A stretch of 64,000 nucleotides of DNA. It comes from Linanthus parryae. Taxonomy: Eukaryota; Streptophyta; Magnoliopsida; Ericales; Polemoniaceae. This document shows positions 57,101 to 64,000 of the stretch, in pieces. The translations under genes and the position numbers were made by a program. The notes under the pieces are model-generated. The model did not search any database. It saw only the letters and a list, made by a program, of their open reading frames with translations, and was not told the DNA's origin. Within the stretch, counting starts at the first letter, position 1. Each line of letters opens with the position of its first letter. Where the stretch lies: the NCBI GenBank assembly GCA_023055425.1, contig JALGPY010000009.1:35755275-35819274 (forward strand), written 5' to 3'.

Positions 57101-58095
57101 TCTTGTATGTGGATGACATACTAATCATTGGCAACGATATTCCTACTCTGCAATCTGTTAAAGATTGGCTAGGAAAGTGCTTTGCGATGAAATACTTAGG
57201 AGACGCAGCCTATATACTTGGTATAAATATTTATAGAGATAGATCTAAAAGGTTGCTTGGCCTAAGTCAGAGTACATATATTGACAAGGTGTTGAAGAGG
57301 TTCAACATGCAAGATTCCAAGAAGGGATTCTTGCCCATGTCACATGGAGTCACTCTTTCCAAGAATGACTGTCCCTCCAACGAGATGGAGAAGGACCGCA
57401 TGAGCAGGATACCCTATGCTTCAGCCATAGGATCCATCATGTACGCCATGATATGTACTAGACCAGACGTGTCATACGAGTTGAGTATGGTGAGCAGATA
57501 CCAGTCCAATCCGGGTGAGAGTCACTGGATTGCTGTCAAGAACATCCTAAAGTACTTGAGAAGAACTAAGGATGTATTCTTGATATTTGGAGGAATGGAA
57601 GAGCTGAGTGTAAAGGGTTACACTGACGCGAGCTTCCAAACCGACAAGGATGATTACAGATCGCAGTCTGGATACGTGTTTTGCCTGAATGGAGGAGCTG
57701 TAAGCTAGAAGAGTTCCAAGCAAGGAACAGTTGCTGATTCTACAACAGAAGCTGAGTACATTGCTGCTGCAGAAGCAGCAAAAGAGGCAGTATGGATAAA
57801 GAAGTTTATCGCTGAGCTCGGTGTGGTCCCTAGCATAGTGGATCCCATAGAGTTGTACTGTGACAACTCTGGGGCAATCGCACAGGCGAAGGAACCAAGA
57901 TCGCACCAAAAGTCAAAGCATGTACTTAGGAGATTCCATCTTATTCGTGATATGATCGATCGAGGAGATGTGAAGATGTGCAAGATTCCGACGGATGACA
58001 ACTTGTCAGATCCGCTCACGAAACCTCTTGCGCAGCGAAAGCATGAAGGGCACGCCAGATCTATAGGCATACGAGATGCGCCAGATTGGCACTAG
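54160..58095 (+). pseudogene. Copia C gag-pol, 1312 codons, three in-frame stops
   Basis: One frame throughout. gag: MANNNASSSSLRFVLEKDKL, LSGTNFHDWYRNLRIVLK, up to KKKGK. TAA at 54814-54816; then the zinc knuckle CHYCSQPGHW, protease WVLDTGCGSHIC, GAG-pre-integrase, and integrase (HTDVCGPFPTPARGGYTYF, LRSDRGGEY, NGVSERRN; Asp, Asp, Glu present). TAG at 56461-56463; then RT: GCKWVFKKKTD, DVKTAFLYGNL, FLVLYVDDILIIG (intact YVDD). TAG at 57706-57708 falls where relatives have VSWKSSKQ, so a Trp codon became TAG; then RNase H (DSTTEAEYIAAAEA, HVLRRFHLIRDMI). No frameshift was found. Restoring no residue is implied; as it stands it cannot yield a full polyprotein. Confidence 0.92.
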
Positions 58096-58096
58096 T

Positions 58097-58109
58097 GCAA
58101 GTGGGAGAC
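58097..58109 (+). other. Copia C polypurine tract
   Basis: GCAAGTGGGAGAC abuts the 3' LTR, just 1 bp after the pol stop codon. Confidence 0.85.
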
Positions 58110-59539
58110 TGTTGGAATAGATGCCCTAGAGGCAATCGTAGAATTAGTATGAATAATGTTTTGGCTAGAATATTCATTTATTATTTATGGCGATATTTAA
58201 TATAATGAAGTCCTTAGAAAAAATGTGTAATTTATCTTAAATATCCCTAGTCCATTATATTGATTAATAGGACAATCAAATATAGACTAGTATGTGGATA
58301 TATTGATATGGGGATATCAATTCTAAACACATGGGTAAGCATTAGGAGTAATGGCATACTGGATTGACCCACGACGAAAAGGATACATTAGATTATGTTA
58401 AGTCACAATCGCTTTTCGTAGTGCTAATATTATTGCAATCCTTGGACTTGAAGTCACTAGATACTCTAGTTGTGAAATATTGCGCTTTGATGTTATCAAA
58501 CGTTACACCGTAACTGGGTAATCATAAAGGTGGCTATCGGGCGTGATAGGAAGCAAGCTTAGAGATCGTAGTGATGTAGATAGGATTTGTCCCTCCCACA
58601 TAATGGGGGTAAATATCCACGGCCACTCGAGGGATGAGGCTTATTGAATGTCTGGCCAGACTCAGATAAATTAATATAGAGATATTAATGTTATCTGCAA
58701 GTATAAGCATATTCCCAGGATCGAGGAACTATGGATTGGATATACGAGTGTGACTATTTATGTCTCGTGTCCAATCCGGATATGGAGACAAAGGGATAAT
58801 GCAATATGACATATTGGGCACAAAGGTTTGTCGGGACCACTTACTATTTCTATGGGTTGGGTTGCATGGATGTGTTGCTAGACACCTCTCCATGTTAGTA
58901 ATAGTTACTACAAACTATATAGAAACCTATGGGGTCACACGTCAAATAGAGTAGAGCTAGATTTGGGATTAATTAATATAGATTAATTAATAGAAGGATC
59001 ATTGTGCAACACCTTGCAAACTTAGTAGGACTAATTTGCAAGGAAGGGAATAGTTCTAGTCCTACTAGAACAAGAAAACTCTAATATGGAAACAACAAGG
59101 AGTTGTTGGAGTCTATATATAAGAAGATCTTGCTCCCTTCCCAAAAAGATTGTTATTAGACATAACATAAGGAGTGGGAGAGAGCAAAAGAGAGAGCAAG
59201 ACAAGAGCTAGGCCGAAACCTAGCCCCCGTCCGCCCCCTCTACCCGACGGCACAAAGGAGGGCCGAACCTCCTTGGTTCCTTTTGTTGCTTTGATCTTCT
59301 TCCCTCTTCCTCCGGGTTCAAGCTAGCACTTGTTTGAAGGAAGAATCTAGATCTCACCTCTAGACGTGGATCAACCGTAGAGACGAGGACATCATTCTTC
59401 GTGTGATCTCACAAATCAAAAGGTACACATCTTCTATGACCCTAATCATGTTATGATATCTCTTCCTGTGATCCTTGGTGGGCTTTGAGTAGGATTAATT
59501 TTTGTTATTCCGCTGCGTTACCTACGTCAAAACCCAACA
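58110..59539 (+). repeat. Copia C 3' LTR
   Basis: 1430 bp; about 30 substitutions and a few short indels against the 5' copy. A TATA box lies at about 59114-59122. Confidence 0.92.
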
Positions 59540-59970
59540 TATATACTATTCTTGGGCTCCAATATCATCTCATGGAAGTACACACTTCAGAATTTAGTCT
59601 CGCGCTCGTCAACAGAAGAAGAATATCGCGCCCTTGCAATGCCTGAGCTGAATTGTTATGGGTCCAACACTTACTTCGTGAATTTGGCATACCTCTCACT
59701 TGCTCGCCAACTCTCTTCTGTGAAAATCTCAGTGCCACATATGTTTTCAAGAATCCAGTCTTTCACTCTCGCATGAAGCATGTTGCACTGGATTACTTCT
59801 TTGTGCGTGACCTCGTTGCATCGGCTAAACTCCACATGTGATACGTTCATACTCGGCAACAACTCACAGATACTCTCACCAAACCACTTGGTCGCGCACA
59901 ATTTATCCATCTGCGATCCAAGTTTGGAGTCTTTGACGGATCCTCCATCTTGCGGGATCTTGTTAAGGAA
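59540..59970 (+). pseudogene. Copia A RNase H remainder
   Basis: LGSNIISWKYTLQNLVSRSS and TEEEYRALAMPEL are the conserved copia RNase H end (usually SWxSKKQxxVSRSSTEAEYRALA). Later parts in other frames give the HVALDYFFVRDLV and HTRQQLTDTLTKPL-like tail. Frame breaks occur every 100 bp or so. Confidence 0.78.
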
Positions 59971-60046
59971 TGAGATAATTCTGCCTTATCACTTACTTGA
60001 TCTATGCCATAAGCTATTATCCCTTCTGAAAGTCTGAGTATGCAGG
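59971..60046 (+). repeat. Copia A 3' LTR, truncated
   Basis: TGAGATAATTCTGCCTTATC then ATCTATGCCATAAGCTATTA follow the start of the left LTR. Similarity stops near 60046, where element D begins; the remainder should lie beyond the window. Confidence 0.65.
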
Positions 60047-60073
60047 TGTTAATGCAGCTAAGATACTCTACAA

Positions 60074-60084
60074 GGGGGGGGGGG
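60074..60084. repeat. 11-base G-run
   Basis: Eleven G residues lie about 27 bp inside element D's LTR edge, followed by TTGAATAGAGT. The length is prone to error. Confidence 0.75.
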
Positions 60085-60654
60085 TTGAATAGAGTATGCC
60101 AAATTTTTTCAAACTTGCTAGGAAGATGAAATCCTGTGAAAACTAGTGAAGTTCAAGGCCTTGAAAACAAGTTCAAGCCCTTGGAAGAAATATAGTTTGT
60201 ATAAATCAAGTAAGCCTTTTTCAAGGCCTTGAAAACAAGTTCAAACCCTTGAAAAAAAAGACAGTTTTGTGTGTTGCAAATACTATGAAAAAGAATGAAC
60301 TTTAAATGCAAGAGACAAGTGATTTATAGAGTTCAGTCCACTTGGGCCTACGTCTCTACCTCAGGGATTAGATCCCTGCAGGATTTTCAACACAATTCTT
60401 TTTAATCAATAGCTAAGCCCTAGAACTCAAGCACAGAGAATTCCCTTACTCTGTTACAGCTTGTAATTTACCCTAACATGTCTAGTACCTGCTGTACACA
60501 CAAATTTATGCAAATGGAAACAAATCCGAGAAATTCGGTGTCAAATAAATTTTATTAAAGAATTGATGATGTGGATTACAATCTCTGATAATAAATTTCT
60601 AAACAGAAATTAAATCCCCTGATTCTTCTCCTGAAACGTCGAACGAGGGCTTCG

Positions 60655-60780
60655 CAGCTTGATCTCGGATCGAACGGATGAGCGGCCTTCGATTTTGACG
60701 AAGAACGCGATGAAGGTCTTTGAAAAACCCAAATGCTGATTGAGGGATTTAGAAGCTTGATCTCGGATCGAACGGATGAA
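60655..60780. repeat. 98-bp spaced duplication in element D LTR
   Basis: AGCTTGATCTCGGATCGAAC followed by GGATGA occurs at 60656 and again at 60754. Around it are many GAAGAACxCGAAGAxC and CTTGAAGA motifs. Confidence 0.75.
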
Positions 60781-61424
60781 TATCATCGATATTGATGAAG
60801 AACCGAATGTACGCCTTGAAGAACACGAAGAACGGCTTGAAGATCTTCGTGTGTCTTGAAGAATGTGGATGGAGATCTTCAACAGGCTTGAAGAACTCGA
60901 TGATGATCTTCGAAGAATTTGATGAACTTCGAAGGGCTTGAGATGATGGATGAACTCTTCAGGGCTTCAGCATCTTGATCTTCAGAGCGCTCTCCTTCTC
61001 GCATGATGTAGTTGTGTCCCATATGCCTAGGGATGGATCCTTTATATAGGCATGGGCTGGCTTGCTGGCCAAGGGAGAAAATAAATAATATTTATTTATT
61101 TATTTACTTTCTGCATCAATTTGACAAGTGGCGCAATGTGATTGGCCGAACTTGCTAGTCTTGATAGCTGCATCATTTTGACAAGTGGCACTATTTGATT
61201 GGACTTACTTGCTCACTTGTAGCCATGTCATGTAGTGATATGGCGTCGCCATAAGCAGTCCTTTCTTGCAAATAAACTTTTGTCTCATTTACAATTTGGT
61301 CCACTATTAATAATTTCATAAGGTTAGCAATTTTGACAGCGAGTGCTATTTGATCCCACCATTTAATTAGGCTATAATAGACACGTGTCACTATTTAATT
61401 GGCCGCAAATTTAACGTGTCTACA

Positions 61425-61438
61425 AATGCCCCCTCGAG
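61425..61438 (-). other. Element D polypurine tract
   Basis: On the minus strand CTCGAGGGGGCATT directly precedes the LTR start TGTAGACACG. Confidence 0.6.
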
Positions 61439-62524
61439 ATTTGTGTGTTGCTCTTGAGCGTATTGGCACACTGAGTCTCGATAAAAATATTAGTTGTCTG
61501 CTGTTGAGTTTGCCTCCAAACAGTGAGTGGCCTTGGAAAGGCTTTACAAGCTTTTTCTTTACTCCAAATCCAGTGTAGAATTTAGACTTTTGAATTTTCA
61601 TTGCTAAGATTAAATAATTGCTCTAATGCAATCAAGGTTCTGTAGCATTACCCTTTGACAAGTTAGTGACGAGGTTGTAGCAGCTCTAACGAGCCCGCTC
61701 ATCTTCTCTTGTTTAGTCCGCTCTTTGCAAAGCCCACTCCAAGGGGTTTGCCCTAGTGACGAAGCAGCAGCCGCGGAGATTGCATGAATCAAAAATAATA
61801 TTACTTTTTCCTCTTAAAATTTATCTCTTTCCTTTTCCTCACAGGAAAATTATTTCTTTCCTTTCCGCAAATTTTTTCAGAATTTTCTTTAGCCGCCTCA
61901 TGATGTCTATAAAAGCATTACACATCCAGTGCACATCACAACCAAAGTAACCTAAAGTAACGTAGGTTTGCTTCATGTAGTATGCGTTTTGTTTATGTGC
62001 ATGCATATTCACCATCTGTGTATGTTACATACTGTTGCAATTTTTTTCTTTTAACACATTTTTTTTCCTTGCAGACTCTTGATTTTGGCAACCATTTGGC
62101 GTAGCGATCTTCATTGGTGGCTATCTCTGCTGTCGTTTCCAGCCACTAAGTTATGTCTTTCTAAGCCGTTGTTGCTCTTTGATCCGCAGCTGCAACGATT
62201 TATTTGCGGCGATGCCCTTAGCTGCGATATCACGAGTCTTTGAAATTATAATTACCTGCGTTGCTGTAGATTCTTCTTTCTGATCTTTATTTATTGTTAG
62301 CTTTCAGTGGTGATGCCAAGTTGGGTTGATTTACCACAACCTCTGGCTTTGCGATGTTCACCCAGTATATGGTATAATTCCGATACACAATCGGCGAACA
62401 CCACCGGGCACTTCTGCGCAACACAAAATATCCCATGTTTACGTACCTCTTTTACCTTATGATCATGATGATCAATTACAAGCTTTATGTGAATCTTGGA
62501 GTCCCTCGATGAATGATCATTCAG
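61439..62524. other. Element D interior, no gene recognised
   Basis: Mixed sequence without a long frame. On the + strand TATAAAAG occurs at 61908-61915, and a GTAGGTTTG donor-like and TTTTTCCTTGCAG acceptor-like pair lie near 61963 and 62074. These could belong to an antisense or unrelated transcript. Confidence 0.35.
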
Positions 62525-63780
62525 AAAACAGAGCCATGATGTTCCCCAAGCGAAAGAGCGACCAAGGCTCACGTGATGCAGCAAGCATGTTCCATCTGGG
62601 CGTTCTAGCCATGACGCCCATCGTAGGGAAGGAGCAATCACGGTTCACGCGACGGAGCCATCGTGTTCAATGGATGAAGCTGTCGTGCTCAAGTGACGAA
62701 GCGTCTTTTGAGCCACCATATTGAAGCAACGAATCATATTTGAGCCACCATATTGATGTGACGAGGCGTCTGAGGAGCCAGTGTGTCCGTCCAAGTATTG
62801 AAGCTGCTGCGATATCCATCCAAGCAAAGGTGTAGCCGTGCTCCTTCAAGTGACAAAGCCAGATGTGTTGGAGCCATCAAGCAACCTGGCCATGGTGTTT
62901 TATCAAGAAGAGAACGCAACTTTGGAGTCCCCATGCCTGATCTAACAAGAGAGCCCCCGTGTTAAAGAAAATGAGCCGCTTGACACCTCCATGTCCGACC
63001 TTGCCATGACGTCTACTTCAGCGATGGAGCTACGTTGAAGTGACATCCACTTGGAGCCTCCATATACATTACTCGTCCATGTCGTTCATCCAGGTGATCC
63101 ACCTTGTCCAAACGAAGGAGATGCCATGACATCCAATCGAGCGGTGGAGCCATCGTGTCCATTTAGGTGACCAAGTGATGAAGTTCACCCAAGCAAAGGA
63201 GTCGTCATTCCCACTTAGGCGAGCCAAACATGATGTCCATTTAAGCACCGTTCCACAGCGTCATGCAGACAGCGGAGCTACCATGATGTCCGTCCAAGCG
63301 GAGGAGCAGCCATGACGTTCGTCGAATCAACGCTGACCCACGTCCCTTCAAGCAAAGGAGCCGCCATGTCTGCCCGAGAGAATGAGTTGTCCGTCCGTGC
63401 GGTACAACTGCCATGTTAATTCATGCGATGCAGCTACCATGAAGATTCAGACCCAGCCATTACTTCTCCTCAAACGTTGGAGTCACGTTCAAGAAATGGA
63501 GCCATATGGAGCCTTCATGTCTCACCTAGTTGTGATGTTTATTCAAATGATCCCCTAGTTCACACGAAGGAAATGCCATGAAGTACAAATAGAGCCATCA
63601 TGTCTACTAAGACGACCTGGCCTTGACATCCAACAAAGTGATACTTAGCCCACCTTGCCGCTTGTGTGTTACTAAGACGACCTAGGCATGGTGTTAAATG
63701 GACGATGCAACGTTCAAGCAAACTAGCCATGAAGTCCGTCCTTGCTCGTTGTGGCAATTGAGCCATCATACTCATTCAGG
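62525..63780. repeat. Degenerate short tandem repeats (GGAGCCATCATGTCC type)
   Basis: About sixteen irregularly spaced variants of GAGCCAYCATGTCC, often followed by RTCCAAGCGA and AAGGAG, fill 1.25 kb. Intervals vary from about 25 to 100 bp. Open frames on both strands cross it, but their repeated composition shows that they derive from the repeat. Confidence 0.6.
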
Positions 63781-64000
63781 ATTTCGCGCGTATAAATCTC
63801 TGGTGAGAAGAATTCACGTTCGCGACTACCCATGGCATTGCATTTCTACAACTTCTTTAGCGTCATTGTTTTGTTCTCTATAGTCCTTTTGTATATTTTT
63901 TTACATGAAACAGAACCATAGACCAACTGTCATAGTTTAGTAATATTCTTTGAAGATGTACAATCATCATGAGATTAGGCAGAAGCATGGAGTCGGTTGT

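Larger units (their letters stand above)
51133..59539 (+). mobile_element. Copia element C, plus strand, 8407 bp
   Basis: LTRs are 51133-52554 and 58110-59539 (about 98% alike by eye), with TSD TATAT (51128-51132 and 59540-59544), a tRNA-iMet primer site, a polypurine tract, and one continuous gag-pol frame broken only by three stop codons. Its LTR start TGTTGGAATAGATGCCCTAG is clearly related to that of B (TGTTGGAATTGTGCCCTAG), so the two belong to one wider family. Confidence 0.95.
39047..60046 (+). mobile_element. Copia element A, old, split by copia B and C
   Basis: The left LTR 39047-39262 is followed by a tRNA-iMet primer site at 39265-39276. gag (39376), protease and integrase (40349-41355) and RT (41878-42860) are on the + strand. 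RNase H is cut at 42966 by element B and at about 51132 by element C, and resumes at 59540. The 3' LTR starts at 59971 (TGAGATA) but is cut at about 60046 by element D. Many frame breaks show that it is the oldest copia here. The short LTR (about 216 bp) is unlike those of B and C. Confidence 0.85.
60047..61424 (-). repeat. Element D 3' LTR, about 1378 bp
   Basis: The LTR starts TGTTAATGCAGC and ends CGTGTCTACA on the + strand. A minus-strand TATA box (TATATAAAGG) is at 61041-61048. The second LTR is not in the window, so the outer edge (60035-60047) is uncertain. It includes an 11-base G-run and a duplicated segment. Confidence 0.55.
60047..64000 (-). mobile_element. LTR element D, minus strand, 3' LTR and 3' interior
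   Basis: On the minus strand a purine-rich CTCGAGGGGGCATT is followed at once by TGTAGACACGTTAAATTTGC, a classic polypurine tract and LTR start. The LTR would end at about 60047 (TGT...ACA ends). The interior continues to the right, past the window. No pol domain was recognised in the visible 2.6 kb, so the superfamily is not proven; the CTCGAGGGGGCATT/TGTAGACAC junction is of a type seen in plant gypsy elements. Confidence 0.6.

Noticed and set aside
62326..62724. 132-codon ORF in the right end of the window
   Set aside because: Its second half is made of the degenerate repeat and the first half has no recognised family; no promoter or splice support.

Overview
The window is plant nuclear DNA, almost certainly from a flowering plant. 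It has Ty1-copia and Ty3-gypsy LTR retrotransposons primed by plant initiator tRNA-Met and tRNA-Asp, a plant L1-type LINE with a C-terminal RNase H, a Mutator-like element with an Ulp1-type gene, a CACTA element, interstitial TTTAGGG repeats, a plant type III polyketide synthase gene with the conserved chalcone synthase intron, and an F-box gene. No bacterial, organellar or CRISPR features were seen. The species cannot be told from this window.

Layout. 1-290: 3' tail of a LINE with poly(A). 465-22190: a degenerate long inverted-repeat (foldback-like) element. A minus-strand LINE (969-19764, 16-bp target duplication) inserted into its left arm. That LINE was then split by a 13-kb Athila-like gypsy element (4278-17262, 5-bp duplication GTGAG). 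A 1.3-kb CACTA element (20212-21502, 3-bp duplication GTT) sits in the loop. 22980-32010: a Mutator-like element of Kaonashi type with two convergent genes, an Ulp1-like gene (+) and a MuDR-type transposase (-), and large arrays of a GACGAAA / GAAGTTTT repeat. 32478-32798: a MITE. 34067-35391: a complete two-exon chalcone-synthase-like gene, the only clear intact host gene. 37671-38732: an F-box gene broken by one in-frame stop.

39047-60046: an old copia element (A). Its RNase H region was hit twice, 57 bp apart, by two related but oppositely oriented copia elements: B (42972-51070, TSD CTCTC) and C (51133-59539, TSD TATAT). 60047 to the end: the 3' LTR and internal 3' region of a fourth LTR element (minus strand), including about 1.3 kb of degenerate short repeats.

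The most interesting signal is in the gypsy element. A 14-bp palindrome-like motif (TGCGTYTGAACGCA and variants, about 39 copies) forms an array beginning exactly 85 bp upstream of a TATA box in both LTRs. A third array has the same 85-bp offset from an internal TATA box upstream of the env-like ORF. This looks like one promoter module used twice inside one element. That env-like ORF is intact while gag-pol is broken in many places. Second is the Mutator-like element, whose Ulp1-like protein has Ser where the catalytic Cys of the DCG motif should be. Third is the chalcone-synthase-like gene, which keeps the Cys-His-Asn triad but has several active-site substitutions that suggest a different product. 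All readings were made by eye; identities and counts are approximate.
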